Source: Pararobbsia silviterrae
Lineage (GTDB): Bacteria > Pseudomonadota > Gammaproteobacteria > Burkholderiales > Burkholderiaceae
Length of the DNA: 64,000 nucleotides
Direction: 5' to 3'
NCBI RefSeq assembly: GCF_003628125.1
Contig: NZ_RBZU01000011.1
Coordinates: forward strand, 186,001 to 250,000
Shown one piece after another: positions 39,449 through 50,928 of the stretch. Position numbers and translations under genes: made by a program. A model generated the notes under the pieces. The model worked only from the letters and a program-made list of their open reading frames with translations, was not told the DNA's origin and did no database searches. The number at the start of each line of letters is the position of its first letter. Position 1 is the stretch's first letter.

Positions 39449-40783
39449 ATGAAACGTAATTTCCGGCCGTGGAAGGCCATGATTCCGGCAGCCTGTGCAA
39501 CGCTCGCATGCGTGGCGGTCAACGCCGAAGCGGCCACGACGGTGACGATCGCGACGTTGAACAACCCGGACATGATCGAGCTCAAGAAGATCTCGGCCGA
39601 CAACTTCGAGAAGCAGAACCCCGATATCAAGCTCAACTGGGTGATCCTCGAGGAAAACGTGCTGCGTCAGCGCGCGACGACCGACATCACGACGAACAGC
39701 GGCCAGTTCGACGTCATGATGATCGGCACGTACGAAGCGCCGCAGTGGGGCAAGCGCGGCTGGCTCGCGCCGATGACGGGCCTGTCGCCCGACTACGACC
39801 TCGACGACGTCGTCAAGACCGCGCGCGACGGTCTCTCGTACAACGGCACGCTCTATGCGCTGCCGTTCTACGTCGAAAGCTCGATGACGTTCTATCGCAA
39901 GGATCTGTTCGCGGCCAAGGGGCTCAAGATGCCCGACGCGCCGACCTACGATCAGATCAAGGACTTCGCCGACAAGCTCACCGACAAGGCCAACGGCCAG
40001 TACGGCATCTGCCTGCGCGGCAAGGCCGGCTGGGGTGAAAACATGGCCTATACGACGACGCTCGTCAACGCGTTCGGCGGCCGCTGGTTCGACGAAAACT
40101 GGCATGCGCAGCTGACGTCGCCCGAGTGGAAGAAGGCGATCAATTTCTACGTCGACCTGCTCAAGAAGGACGGTCCCCCGGGAGCGAGCTCGAACGGCTT
40201 CAACGAAAACCTGACGCTGATGTCGGGCGGCAAGTGCGCGATGTGGATCGATGCGACCGTCGCCGCGGGCATGCTCTACAACAAGAAGGATTCGAAGATC
40301 GCCGATACGGTCGGCTTCGCCGCCGCGCCGACCGAAGTCACGGCCAAGGGTTCGCATTGGCTCTGGTCGTGGGCGCTCGCGATTCCGAAGTCGTCGAAGT
40401 CGCCGGACGCCGCGAAGAAGTTCATCCAATGGGCGACGTCGAAGGACTATATCGCGCTCGTCGCGAAGGATGAAGGCTGGGCCTCGGTGCCGCCGGGAAC
40501 GCGCGAATCGACGTACAAGAACCCTGAATACCAGGCTGCCGCGCCGTTCGCGAGCTTCGTGCTCAACGCGATCCAGACCGCGAATCCGAACGATCCGTCG
40601 GCGCAGAAGGTGCCGTACACGGGCGTGCAATTCGTCGGCATTCCCGAGTTCCAGTCGTTCGGCACGGTCGTCGGCCAGTCGATCTCGGGAGCGGTCGCGG
40701 GTCAGATGTCGGTGGACCAGGCGCTTGCCGCGGGCAATGCGGCCGCCGATCGCGCGGTCAAGCAGGCCGGGTACCAGAAGTAA
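39449..40783 (+). CDS. Sugar/polyol ABC transporter substrate-binding protein
   Basis: 444 residues, family 1 (maltose/sorbitol-type) extracellular binding protein. Signal peptide 1-29 (AMIPAACATLACVAVNAEAA), TVTIATLNNPDMIELKK start of the mature lobe, and GFAAAP / WSWALAIPKSSKSPDAAKKF typical of SmoE/MtlE. AGGAGA lies 7 bp upstream of the ATG. It would deliver a polyol to the permease pair downstream. A 277-bp gap follows before the first permease, often seen where the binding protein is made in excess. Confidence 0.93.
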   Translation: MKRNFRPWKAMIPAACATLACVAVNAEAATTVTIATLNNPDMIELKKISADNFEKQNPDIKLNWVILEENVLRQRATTDITTNSGQFDVMMIGTYEAPQWGKRGWLAPMTGLSPDYDLDDVVKTARDGLSYNGTLYALPFYVESSMTFYRKDLFAAKGLKMPDAPTYDQIKDFADKLTDKANGQYGICLRGKAGWGENMAYTTTLVNAFGGRWFDENWHAQLTSPEWKKAINFYVDLLKKDGPPGASSNGFNENLTLMSGGKCAMWIDATVAAGMLYNKKDSKIADTVGFAAAPTEVTAKGSHWLWSWALAIPKSSKSPDAAKKFIQWATSKDYIALVAKDEGWASVPPGTRESTYKNPEYQAAAPFASFVLNAIQTANPNDPSAQKVPYTGVQFVGIPEFQSFGTVVGQSISGAVAGQMSVDQALAAGNAAADRAVKQAGYQK

Positions 40784-41060
40784 GCGGTACGAGCGGCGCG
40801 CCCGGCAGGCTCGGGTGCGCCGCGTGCGCGATGCGGCCGATTCGCCGCCGCGCACCGTCGGCGGCGCGGACCGCCAAGAGCGGGTCCGCGCCGGTCCACG
40901 TCAGCCTTCGCGGCATCCGACGGCGCGCGGCACGCGGCCGCGTTCGTCGGCACCAAGCGGTATCGAGCGGCATCTAGCGTGACACGGCGGCGCCCGGCGA
41001 TACAACGCAATCCCCGCCGTACCGTGCAGCACCCGGCAGGACATAGGAGACGAATTCATC

Positions 41061-42011
41061 ATGCCTAACCCGATCTCGCGTCGCGCGGCGCTCGCCACCG
41101 GACCGGTGGTGGTCGACGCATCGACCCTCACGCCGCCGAAGGCGCGTCGCGCGAGCCGATGGCTCATGTCGCCCTCGGTCTCGCTCCTGTTGATCTGGAT
41201 GGCGGTACCGCTCGCGATGACGATCTGGTATTCGCTGTCGAACTACAACCTGCTGAATCCCGACCTCAAGGGGTTCGCGGGGATCCAGAACTACCAGTTC
41301 CTCGTCGGCGATCCCGCGTTCTGGCCCGCGATCGTCAACACGCTCGTGCTCATCGCCTCGGTGCTCATCATCACGATCGTCGGCGGCACGTTGATGGCGG
41401 TGCTCTTCGACCGCAAATTCGTGGGCCAGGGCGTCGCGCGTCTGCTCGCGATCGCGCCGTTCTTCGTGATGCCGACGGTCAGCGCGCTGATCTGGAAGAA
41501 CATGATCCTGCATCCGGTCTACGGACTCATCGCGCGCGGCATGCTCGCGCTCGGTCTGCAGCCGATCGACTGGTTTGCCCAATACCCGATGTTCGCGGTC
41601 ATCGTCATCGTCGCGTGGCAATGGCTGCCGTTCGCGTTCCTGATTCTGTTCACGGCGATCCAGTCGCTCGACCAGGAACAAAAGGAAGCCGCGAAAATCG
41701 ACGGCGCAGGCGCGATCTCGATGTTCTTCAACCTCACGCTGCCTCATCTGAAACGGCCGATCACGGTCGTCATCATGATGGAGACCATCTTCCTGCTGTC
41801 GATCTTCGCCGAAATCTATACGACGACGAGCGGCGGCCCGGGCACGGCGACGACGAATCTCTCGTACCTGATCTATTCGCTGGGCCTTCAGCAGTTCGAT
41901 ATCGGCCTCGCGTCGGCGGGCGGGATCATTGCGGTCGTGCTCGCGAACATCGTCTCGTTCTTCCTCGTGCGCATGCTCGCGCGCAACCTCAAAGGGGAGT
42001 ATGAATCATGA
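41061..42011 (+). CDS. Polyol ABC transporter permease (MalF/SmoF-like)
   Basis: 316 residues with six membrane helices and the cytoplasmic EAA loop EAAKIDGAGAISMFFNLTLP that docks the ATPase. MalF-type N-terminal helix at about 33-55. Starts at ATG 41061 after AGGAGA. Its stop overlaps the next start (ATGA). It forms a heterodimeric channel with the following permease. Confidence 0.94.
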   Translation: MPNPISRRAALATGPVVVDASTLTPPKARRASRWLMSPSVSLLLIWMAVPLAMTIWYSLSNYNLLNPDLKGFAGIQNYQFLVGDPAFWPAIVNTLVLIASVLIITIVGGTLMAVLFDRKFVGQGVARLLAIAPFFVMPTVSALIWKNMILHPVYGLIARGMLALGLQPIDWFAQYPMFAVIVIVAWQWLPFAFLILFTAIQSLDQEQKEAAKIDGAGAISMFFNLTLPHLKRPITVVIMMETIFLLSIFAEIYTTTSGGPGTATTNLSYLIYSLGLQQFDIGLASAGGIIAVVLANIVSFFLVRMLARNLKGEYES

Positions 42012-43024
42012 GTTACTCCGCCACGGCTTCATCGACCTCCGGCGCGGATTACGGCTCGCCCGTCGCGGCGAGCGCGGCGGCGGACGCCGCGGCCGGCGCC
42101 GTCACGCCCGCGGGCCATCCGCTCGCGAGCACGATCGCGCATACGTCCGGAACGCCGGCGACACCGGCGAGCGCACCCGGCGCGCGCGCGAAGAAGCGGC
42201 GCAAGCCCAAGGCCAAGACGTCGTTCGCCGACCAGATGCTCGGCATCGTCGCGTGGATCGTCGCGCTGCTGCTGTTCTTCCCGATCTTCTGGATGGCGAT
42301 CACGGCGTTCAAGTCCGAAGGCCAGGCGTATTCGACGCTGCTGTTCTTCACGCCGACGCTCGAAAGCTTCGGTGAGGTCTTCGCGCGCAGCAACTACTTC
42401 GCGTTCGCGTGGAACTCGATCCTGATCTCGATCGGCGTCACGGTGCTCTGCCTGATCATCGCCGTGCCGGCCGCGTACGCGATGGCGTTCTTTCCGACGA
42501 AGAAGACGCAGCAGATCCTGCTCTGGATGCTGTCGACGAAGATGATGCCGTCGGTCGGCGTGCTGATCCCGATTTACGTGCTCTGGAAAAACGTCGGCCT
42601 GCTCGATACGGTCAGCGGTCTCGTCATCGTCTACACGCTGATGAACCTGCCGATCGCGGTCTGGATGGCGTACACGTACTTCTGCGAAATCCCGCGCGAC
42701 ATTCTCGAAGCCGGCCGGATCGACGGCGCGCTCACATGGCAGGAGATCGTGTTCCTGCTCGTGCCGATGGCGCTGCCCGGCATCGCGTCGACCGCGCTGC
42801 TGCTCGTGATCATGGCGTGGAACGAGGCGTTCTGGAGCATCAATCTGTCGAGCTCGCACGCGGCGCCGCTGACGGTGTTCATCGCGTCGTATTCGAGTCC
42901 CGAAGGTTTGTTCTGGGCCAAGCTGTCGGCCGCCTCGTTGCTCGCGGTCGCGCCGATCCTCATCGTGGGCTGGGTGTCGCAGAAGCAACTCGTGCGCGGT
43001 CTCACGTTTGGCGCGGTCAAGTAG
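42008..43024 (+). CDS. Polyol ABC transporter permease (MalG/SmoG-like)
   Basis: 338 residues. Residues 1-72 are a low-complexity Ala/Ser/Thr stretch ending in a basic patch (KKRRKPKAKT), not seen in most MalG-type permeases. Six helices follow, with the EAA loop EAGRIDGALTWQEIVFLLVP. It overlaps the upstream permease by 4 bp. The basic cytoplasmic extension may be disordered; MSYSATA is the only start consistent with the overlap, although the conserved part begins later. Confidence 0.92.
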   Translation: MSYSATASSTSGADYGSPVAASAAADAAAGAVTPAGHPLASTIAHTSGTPATPASAPGARAKKRRKPKAKTSFADQMLGIVAWIVALLLFFPIFWMAITAFKSEGQAYSTLLFFTPTLESFGEVFARSNYFAFAWNSILISIGVTVLCLIIAVPAAYAMAFFPTKKTQQILLWMLSTKMMPSVGVLIPIYVLWKNVGLLDTVSGLVIVYTLMNLPIAVWMAYTYFCEIPRDILEAGRIDGALTWQEIVFLLVPMALPGIASTALLLVIMAWNEAFWSINLSSSHAAPLTVFIASYSSPEGLFWAKLSAASLLAVAPILIVGWVSQKQLVRGLTFGAVK

Positions 43025-43239
43025 ACGGGCGATCAGGGAGGCGGGCGGCCACGGTGGGCGGAATTCGGATCGAACCGAGCCGCGCGCCGCGGCCGCACCG
43101 CGATCGGTTGGGCGGCGACCCGGCGGCCTTCGCCGCGCCGGGCCGCGGATGGGCAAGCGCGGGGCGTCCGCCACGAGCATGTAAGAGGAACCGGAGAGCG
43201 CGCGATGCGCGTATGTCTTTTCGATCCGGGAGACCGTAG

Positions 43240-43950
43240 ATGAATGTCCAAGCCATGACGTCTTCGTTCGACGCGCTGATCTGCGATTGCGACGGGGTGC
43301 TCATCGACAGCGAAGCCGTCGCGTCGAAGGTGCTCGTCGAGTTGCTCGAACGGCGCTGGCCGGCGCTCGACATCGAGCCGCTGATCCAGCCGCTGCTCGG
43401 CCTGCGTATCGAGCGCGTGCTCGACGCCATGGCCGCGCATGCGGGCGACACGCTGTCCGACGACGACGTCGAACAGATCCGGCGCAAGGTCGAGGACGCG
43501 GCCGTGCTCGCGCCCGCGGTGCCGGGCATTGCCGATGCGCTCGACCGGATCGGGTTGCCGAAGGCGTGCGCGAGCAACAGTCACACCGAGTACGTCGAGA
43601 CCGCGCTGATTCGCACGGGCCTTGCGCGGTTCTTCGACAACCGGCTCTGGTGCGCGGACCGCGTCGCGCATCCGAAACCCGCGCCCGACGTCTATTTGCG
43701 CGCCGCGGCCGACCTCGGCGTGCCGCCGGCGCGGTGTCTCGTCGTCGAGGACAGCGTGACGGGCGTCACGGCGGCCGTGCGCGCGAGCATGCCCGTGCTC
43801 GGCTATATCGGCGGCGCGCACGCAAGCGCCGCGCAGATCCGGGTGCTCCGCGAAGCGGGGGCCCTTCATGTATTCGAGGACATGCGGCAACTGCCGTCGA
43901 TGATTGCTCAACTTTCGGCGGCGCGCGTCTTGCGCGCCGCACAGGACTAG
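43240..43950 (+). CDS. HAD-IA family phosphatase
   Basis: 236 residues with the HAD motifs I DCDGVLIDSE (nucleophile Asp and acid Asp), II ACASNSH (Ser), III Lys in HPKPAPDVY and IV EDSVTGV. A C1-type helical cap lies between motifs I and II. It resembles sugar-phosphatases such as YieH/YfbT or 2-deoxyglucose-6-phosphate phosphatase. It sits between permease and ATPase genes of the polyol transporter, 12 bp before the latter, so it is likely co-expressed, perhaps relieving toxic sugar-phosphate build-up. Substrate unknown. An alternative ATG lies 5 codons in. Confidence 0.88.
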   Translation: MNVQAMTSSFDALICDCDGVLIDSEAVASKVLVELLERRWPALDIEPLIQPLLGLRIERVLDAMAAHAGDTLSDDDVEQIRRKVEDAAVLAPAVPGIADALDRIGLPKACASNSHTEYVETALIRTGLARFFDNRLWCADRVAHPKPAPDVYLRAAADLGVPPARCLVVEDSVTGVTAAVRASMPVLGYIGGAHASAAQIRVLREAGALHVFEDMRQLPSMIAQLSAARVLRAAQD

Positions 43951-43962
43951 CCGGGAGGCGAT

Positions 43963-45075
<1,113 letters not shown>

Positions 45076-45113
45076 TCCGCCATTCCGTCTTTATCTGAAC
45101 CAAGGTCGCCCCT

Positions 45114-46541
45114 ATGGCACTTCTCCTTACCCCCGGCGCGGACGAGCGAATCATCCTGCATATCGGCACCGGTTCGTTTCATCGCGCGCATCAGGCGTGG
45201 TACCTGCATACGCTGCGCGAAACGGGCGACGCCGACGATCGTCTGTGGTCGATCGCCGCGGGCAATATCCGCAGCGACATGAACCCGACGCACGAAGCGC
45301 TTGCCGCCCAGGGCGGCCGCTATACGCTCGAGACGGTCACGCCGCAGGGCGAGCGCGCGTACGAGACGATCACGTCGATCACGCGCGTGCTGCCGTGGAC
45401 GGCCGAGCTCGACGCGCTGATCGAGGCGGGCGCGTGGCCGCAGACGAAGATCATCGCGTTCACGGTCACGGAGGGCGGCTATTACCTCGACGAGCACAAC
45501 CGCCTCGATCCCTCGTATCCGGACCTCGCGGCCGATCTCGACGGTGCGCGCACGACGATCTACGGCGCGCTCGCGGCGATCCTCGAGGCGCGCCGCCGCG
45601 CGGGCGCGGGCCCCGTGACGCTGCAAAGCTGCGACAACCTGCGCAGCAACGGTGAGCGCTTCCATGCGGGCTTTACCGAGTTCCTCGACCGGCGCGGGCT
45701 TGCCGATCTCAAGCAATGGGTCGAGGCGAACACGAAGTCGCCGTGCGCGATGGTCGACCGGATCACGCCGCGCCCGCTGCCCGAGGTGCGTGCGCGCGTG
45801 CGCGAAGCGACGGGGGTCGACGACGCGTGCCCCGTGATGGGCGAGTCGTTCATCCAGTGGGTCATCGAAGACCATTTCGTTGCCGGACGCCCGGCGTGGG
45901 AGAAGGTCGGCGTCGAGCTCGTCGAATCGGTGCTGCCGTACGAGGAGGCCAAGATCCGGATCCTCAACGCGACGCACAGCTGCATCGCATGGGCGGGCAC
46001 GCTCGTCGGACTGCGCTACATCCACGAAGGCACGCACGATCCCGAGATCCGCGCGTTCGCGCACGACTACGTGACGCAGGACGTGATACCGAGCTTGAGC
46101 CCGAGCCCACTCGATCTCGGCGCCTATCGCGACGTCGTGCTCGACCGGTTCGGCAACCCGTATATCCAGGACACGAACCAGCGCGTGGCGGCCGACGGCT
46201 TTTCGAAGATCCCGGGCTTTATCGCGCCGACGTTCCGCGACTGCTTCGCGCGCGGCGCGACGCCCGCGGCGACCGCCGTGCTGCCCGCGTTGTTCCTGCG
46301 CTTTCTCGAACGCTGGCGCGCGGGCACGCTGCCGTACGCGTATCAGGACGGCGTCTTCGATCCCGAGGCCACGCGCGCGATGGTCGACGCCGCCGACCCC
46401 GTCGCGGCGTTCTGCGCCGATCGCGGCCTCTGGGGGCAGCTCGCGGGCGATCCGAGACTCGTCTCGGCGGTCGGGGGCGCGGCCGTGCGCGTCGATCAAT
46501 GGCTGGCGGCACGGGTAGCAAGCGGCAAGCAGCACGCGTAG
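45114..46541 (+). CDS. dalD: D-arabinitol 4-dehydrogenase / mannitol dehydrogenase family
   Basis: 475-residue long-chain polyol dehydrogenase. N-terminal Rossmann domain with [16 protein letters not shown]; catalytic K-x4-N-x2-H in [22 protein letters not shown]-like substrate segment ([13 protein letters not shown]). The N-terminal motif favours D-arabinitol 4-dehydrogenase (product D-xylulose) over mannitol 2-dehydrogenase, and the next gene being xylulokinase supports this. NAD+ is the likely cofactor. 38 bp after the ATPase gene. Confidence 0.88.
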   Translation: MALLLTPGADERIILHIGTGSFHRAHQAWYLHTLRETGDADDRLWSIAAGNIRSDMNPTHEALAAQGGRYTLETVTPQGERAYETITSITRVLPWTAELDALIEAGAWPQTKIIAFTVTEGGYYLDEHNRLDPSYPDLAADLDGARTTIYGALAAILEARRRAGAGPVTLQSCDNLRSNGERFHAGFTEFLDRRGLADLKQWVEANTKSPCAMVDRITPRPLPEVRARVREATGVDDACPVMGESFIQWVIEDHFVAGRPAWEKVGVELVESVLPYEEAKIRILNATHSCIAWAGTLVGLRYIHEGTHDPEIRAFAHDYVTQDVIPSLSPSPLDLGAYRDVVLDRFGNPYIQDTNQRVAADGFSKIPGFIAPTFRDCFARGATPAATAVLPALFLRFLERWRAGTLPYAYQDGVFDPEATRAMVDAADPVAAFCADRGLWGQLAGDPRLVSAVGGAAVRVDQWLAARVASGKQHA

Positions 46542-46574
46542 ATTACGGAGCTGCACCGCTTACGGCCCCTCTTT

Positions 46575-48059
46575 ATGTATCTAGGCATCGACCTTGGAAC
46601 GTCGGAAGTCAAAGTTCTGCTGCTCGCCGAGAACGGCCAGACGGTCGGACATGCGCGCGCGCCGCTGATCGTCTCGCGCCCGGCGCCGCACTGGGCCGAG
46701 CAGAATCCGCACGACTGGTGGCGCGGCACGCTCGATGTGCTCGGCGCGTTGCGCGCCGACTATCCGGCCGAATACCGCGCGGTTCGCGCGATCGGCCTGT
46801 CGGGGCAAATGCACGGCCCCGTGCTGCTGGGCCGCGACGATCGCGTGCTGCGGCCGACCGTGCTCTGGAACGATACGCGCAGCGCGCTCGAGTCCGAGCG
46901 GCTCGCGCGGCTGCTCGGCACGGTGCCCGCGATCGCGGGCAGCCAGCCGATGCCGGGCTTCAGCGCGCCGATTCTCATGTGGCTCGCCGCGCATGAACCC
47001 GACGTGTTCGCGCAGCTCGACTGCGTGCTGCTGCCCAAGGACTATCTGCGGCTCAAGCTCACGGGCGAGCGTCAGACCGATCCGTCGGACGCGGCCGGTA
47101 CGCTCTGGCTCGACGTCGCGCGGCGGACCTGGTCCGATGCGCTGCTCGAAGCGGGCGGCATGACGCGTGCGCAGGTGCCGCCGATTCTCGACGGCGGCGC
47201 GCCGGCGGGCTATGTGCTGCCCAGCGTCGCGGCGACGCTGGGTCTCTCGCCCGGAGTCGTCGTCGCGACGGGCGGCGGCGACAACGCGGCGAGCGCGGCC
47301 GGCATCGGTGCGACGCAGCGCGGCGACGCGTTCCTGTCGCTCGGCACCTCGGGCGTGCTGTCGGTCATCGACGACCGCTCCGAACCGAGCCCCGTCACGG
47401 CGACGCATGCGTTCTGCCATGCGATTCCGGCGCGCTGGCTCAAGGTCAGCGTCGTCCTGTCGGCCGCGAGCTGCCTGCGCTGGGTGTGCAAGCTGACCTC
47501 GACGATCGAGGCGACGTTGCTGCAGGAAGCCGCTGCGCTCGACGCGCGCGCGATGGCGGCCGCGCCGGTGTTCCTGCCGTATTTGTCGGGGGAACGCACG
47601 CCGCATAACGATGCCTATGCCGAAGGCGTGTTTTTCGGGCTCACGCATTCGACCGACCGCGCGCGGCTTGCGTACTCGGTGCTCGAAGGCGTCGCGTTCG
47701 CGGCGGCCGACGGTCTGCTCGCGCTCGAGGGCAGCGGCATCGAGCGTCCCGCGGCCGTGTCGCTGATCGGCGGCGGGGCCCGCAGTGCGTTCTGGGCGCA
47801 ATTGATGACCGATGTGCTGCGCCTGCCCGTGCGCGTGCATCTCGGCGGGGAAGCGGCGGCCGCGCTCGGCGCGGCGCGTCTGGGCTGGATCGCGGCGGGC
47901 GCGTCGGCCGGCGCGGTGCTCGTGCGGCCGCGCGAGATCGCGGCGTGCGAGCCCGATCCGGCGCGCTTCGCGTTGCTCGACGAGCGGCTCCAGCGGTTTC
48001 GCGAGCTCTATCGCCATGTGCGCCCGCTGTTCGCGGCGGATCGCGCACGGCTCGCTTAG
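46575..48059 (+). CDS. xylB: Xylulokinase
   Basis: FGGY kinase that phosphorylates D-xylulose to xylulose-5-phosphate. 494 residues: N-terminal GIDLGTSEVK, GQMHG with the conserved Met-His, LWNDTR, the FGGY signature in the segment around YLSGERTPHND and the ATP site LIGGGARSAFWAQL. Follows the arabinitol dehydrogenase by 33 bp, completing polyol to xylulose-5-phosphate. Confidence 0.95.
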   Translation: MYLGIDLGTSEVKVLLLAENGQTVGHARAPLIVSRPAPHWAEQNPHDWWRGTLDVLGALRADYPAEYRAVRAIGLSGQMHGPVLLGRDDRVLRPTVLWNDTRSALESERLARLLGTVPAIAGSQPMPGFSAPILMWLAAHEPDVFAQLDCVLLPKDYLRLKLTGERQTDPSDAAGTLWLDVARRTWSDALLEAGGMTRAQVPPILDGGAPAGYVLPSVAATLGLSPGVVVATGGGDNAASAAGIGATQRGDAFLSLGTSGVLSVIDDRSEPSPVTATHAFCHAIPARWLKVSVVLSAASCLRWVCKLTSTIEATLLQEAAALDARAMAAAPVFLPYLSGERTPHNDAYAEGVFFGLTHSTDRARLAYSVLEGVAFAAADGLLALEGSGIERPAAVSLIGGGARSAFWAQLMTDVLRLPVRVHLGGEAAAALGAARLGWIAAGASAGAVLVRPREIAACEPDPARFALLDERLQRFRELYRHVRPLFAADRARLA

Positions 48060-48085
48060 GGCGGGCGGCCGGCGCTTGGTCCCAT

Positions 48086-48122
48086 GGCGCCCGTTGCACG
48101 GCGCCCGTTGCACGGCGCCCGC
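48086..48122. repeat. 14-bp tandem repeat, 2.6 copies
   Basis: GGCGCCCGTTGCAC repeated twice exactly plus a partial third, just after xylB and about 90 bp before the regulator gene. Each unit contains the palindrome GGCGCC. Could be a regulator site or a stalled-transcription element; nothing further can be said. Confidence 0.7.
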
Positions 48123-48210
48123 ATTTTCGCAAAAGGATCCGGCAAACATCGAGTGCCTGCCGGGGTAGGAATCCCCCGATAATCGAGACTTCCTCATTCT
48201 GACGAAGATC

Positions 48211-49155
48211 GTGTCAAAAGCATCCGACAAACTCGACCTCGCGACGCGCGCCGCCTGGCTTTACTACGTGGCGGGGCACACCCAGAACGAAATCGCGCGC
48301 ACGCTCGACATTTCGCGGCCCGTCGCGCAGCGGCTCGTCGCGTTCGCGGTCGAGCGCAACCTGATCCGTGTGCGCGTCGATCATCGGGTCGCCGACTGCC
48401 TCGCGCTCGCCGAGCAGCTCCAGCGTCGCTACCGTCTGTCTTTCTGCGAAGTCGTGCCGATCGACAACGATCAGCCCGACGCGATCTCGCGCAAGCTCGC
48501 GGTCGCGGGCGCCCAGGTCATGGAGCAGTTTCTGCTGCGCGAGAAGCCGATGATCATCGCGGTCAGCAGCGGCCGCACGCTGAAGGCGGCAGTCGATCAG
48601 ATCGCGCAGGTCGAGCGTCCGCAGCACAAGCTCGTCTCGCTGGTCGGCGCGATCGCGCAGGATGGCTCGTCGAACCGTTATGACGTCGCGATGCACATGT
48701 CCGAACGCACGGGCAGCAAGCACTTCATGCTGCCCGCGCCGCTGTTTGCCGATAACGAAGCCGAGCGCGACCAATGGTGTTCGCATCGTCTCTACGGGAT
48801 CGTCGAGGCGCTGTCGTCGCAGGCCGACGTGGCATTCGTCGGCGTCGGCGACATTGGACCGCGCTGCCCGCTGCACGAGGACGGCTTTATCACGACCGAA
48901 GAGGTCGGCGAACTCGCCGAGCTCGGGGCCGTCGCCGAACTGCTCGGTTCGCCGATCGACGCCGAGGGCCTGCGCGTGCGCTCGTCGACCGAGGCACGCG
49001 TGACGAGCATCCGGCTCGATTCGCCGCCGACGCGGCCGACGATCGGCTTCGCGGGCGGTCCGCGCAAGCAGCAGGCGATCATCGCGGCGCTCAAGGGCGG
49101 CTGGTTGTCGGGCCTCGTGACCGATGAGCAATGCGCGCGCGCGGCGCTGGCCTGA
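48211..49155 (+). CDS. SorC family transcriptional regulator
   Basis: 314 residues: N-terminal helix-turn-helix (HTQNEIARTLDISRPVAQRLV, about 23-43) and a C-terminal sugar-phosphate-sensing domain with SSGRTLK, LVGAI and GFAGGPRKQQAI. Family members such as SorC and DalR respond to the pathway's sugar or sugar phosphate. Start is GTG 48211. Its place at the end of the polyol operon makes it the probable local regulator, acting at the 38388-38454 site; that link is inferred. Confidence 0.9.
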   Translation: MSKASDKLDLATRAAWLYYVAGHTQNEIARTLDISRPVAQRLVAFAVERNLIRVRVDHRVADCLALAEQLQRRYRLSFCEVVPIDNDQPDAISRKLAVAGAQVMEQFLLREKPMIIAVSSGRTLKAAVDQIAQVERPQHKLVSLVGAIAQDGSSNRYDVAMHMSERTGSKHFMLPAPLFADNEAERDQWCSHRLYGIVEALSSQADVAFVGVGDIGPRCPLHEDGFITTEEVGELAELGAVAELLGSPIDAEGLRVRSSTEARVTSIRLDSPPTRPTIGFAGGPRKQQAIIAALKGGWLSGLVTDEQCARAALA

Positions 49156-49345
49156 GCGTGTTGAGGGACGGCGGCCCGACGCATGGCGGCGCGCGAGGCG
49201 CTTTGGACCGCTCGCCCCCGCGGCGGTGTCGAGTCGGATTGCCCGGGCGTCGTATCCGCCGAGGCCAAGGCTGACGAAACTTTCGAATGCGGCATTTCGG
49301 TTGCGCCCTAATCGTTGGACCGATAAGCGTTCCGCGAAGGCCGTT

Positions 49346-49374
49346 TTGACAGTGCGCATTCCGAGTCCTACTGT
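49346..49374 (+). promoter_or_regulatory. Candidate promoter of the DUF2252 gene
   Basis: Perfect -35 TTGACA (49346-49351), 17-bp spacer, -10 TACTGT (49369-49374). The ATG follows 42 bp later. Confidence 0.5.
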
Positions 49375-49416
49375 GTAACGATCTCGACGACAGATTCGAC
49401 GCACGCGGGAGGGACC

Positions 49417-50832
49417 ATGAATGCTGCGCTATCCCCTGACGAACGGCGTGCTCACGGTCGCGCGGCGCGCGATCGGACGCCGCGCAAGAGCCATACGTCG
49501 ATCGGCAACCTCGATCGCGACCCGATCGCCTTGCTCGAACAGAACAGCGCGGGGCGCGTCAGACGGCTTGTTGCGCTGCGTTACGGGCGCATGCTGACGT
49601 CGCCGTTCGCGTTCTTTCGCGGCAGCGCGATCATTCAGGCCCACGATCTCGCGGGCACGCCCGACAGCGACATGCCGATGCAGATCTGCGGCGACTGCCA
49701 TCTGTCGAACTTCGGCGGCTTCGCCACGCCCGAACGCACGCTGATCTTCGACGTCAACGATTTCGACGAAACGACGATCGGTCCATGGGAATGGGACCTC
49801 AAGCGGCTCGTCGCGAGCCTGGCCGTCGCGGGCCGGCATCTCGGACACGGCGAGGCGCTGGCAAGGCAATTCGCCTACAGTGCGGCCGAAAGCTACCGCG
49901 AGCACATGGCCGAATACGCGCAGCTCGGGGCGCTCGAGATCTGGTACGCGAGGATCTCGTTCGAGGATTTGATGAACGATTATCCGGACGCGGATGTTCG
50001 CAAGCGCATCAAGCGCGGCATGGAGAAAGCCTCGACACGCACGCACGAGCAGATGCTCTCGAAGCTCGCCGACTTCGTCGACGGTCGCTGGCGGATCCGC
50101 GACGCGCCGCCGGGCGTGTTCCATGTGCGCGGCGCCTCGACGTTGTTCGATGCCGATGACGACTGGCTCAAGCACGACGATCCCGACGGCGCGCGCGAGA
50201 CGGCGTTCAATGCGTATCTGAAGACGCTCGCGCCCGATCGGCGCGATCTGTTGCAGAACTTCGTGTTCCAGGATGTCGCGTTCAAGGTCGTCGGCGTCGG
50301 CAGCGTGGGCACGCGCTGCTTGATCATGCTGTTCGTCGATCACTTCGGCAAGCCGATGTTCCTGCAGGTCAAGGAGGCGACGAAGTCCGTCGTATCGCTG
50401 TTCTACAAGTCGCGCTCGCCGATCAAGAACAATGGTGAACGCGTCGTGCACGGGCAACGCCATATGCAGGCCGCGAGCGATCCGTTTCTCGGCTGGGCGG
50501 CGGGGCCGTTCGGGCGACATGTGTATGTGCGGCAGTTACGCGATATGAAGATCTCGGCCGAGGTCGAGACCTATCCGTCCGATCTGCTCGAACAATACGG
50601 CCGCTTGTGCGGCTGGGTGCTCGCGCGCGCGCATGCGAAGGCCGGCGGCATGTCGATGGAATTATCGGCCTATATGGGCAAGAGCGACGCGTTGTCGGTC
50701 GCGCTCGCGGAGTATGCGATGGGTTACGCGGATCAGGTCGAGAAGGACTTCGAGGCGTTTCAGGCCGCGTGCCGCAACGGTACGCTCGAAGCGCGGACCG
50801 ATGCGGACATGGCCGCCGATTTCCTGGTCTGA
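49417..50832 (+). CDS. DUF2252 family protein
   Basis: 471-residue cytoplasmic protein. Kinase-like motifs: QICGDCHLSNFGGF (about 87-100), FDVNDFDETTIGPWEWDLKRLVASL (split here by its ends FDVNDFDE and DLKRL), a VKEATKSVVSLF strand, and WVLARAHAKAG. These resemble the catalytic loop of aminoglycoside phosphotransferase-like folds, so nucleotide-dependent phosphotransfer is plausible but unproven. Own promoter; stand-alone. N-terminal 25 residues are basic and poorly conserved. Confidence 0.9.
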   Translation: MNAALSPDERRAHGRAARDRTPRKSHTSIGNLDRDPIALLEQNSAGRVRRLVALRYGRMLTSPFAFFRGSAIIQAHDLAGTPDSDMPMQICGDCHLSNFGGFATPERTLIFDVNDFDETTIGPWEWDLKRLVASLAVAGRHLGHGEALARQFAYSAAESYREHMAEYAQLGALEIWYARISFEDLMNDYPDADVRKRIKRGMEKASTRTHEQMLSKLADFVDGRWRIRDAPPGVFHVRGASTLFDADDDWLKHDDPDGARETAFNAYLKTLAPDRRDLLQNFVFQDVAFKVVGVGSVGTRCLIMLFVDHFGKPMFLQVKEATKSVVSLFYKSRSPIKNNGERVVHGQRHMQAASDPFLGWAAGPFGRHVYVRQLRDMKISAEVETYPSDLLEQYGRLCGWVLARAHAKAGGMSMELSAYMGKSDALSVALAEYAMGYADQVEKDFEAFQAACRNGTLEARTDADMAADFLV

Positions 50833-50928
50833 GGCATAGCGTTGTCGTGTCAGGCCGTGCCGTGTTGAGGCGAGGCAACGCGAGGCTGATCGCCAGGACA
50901 GGTGCGATCGCATACGCCGCGCGACCCG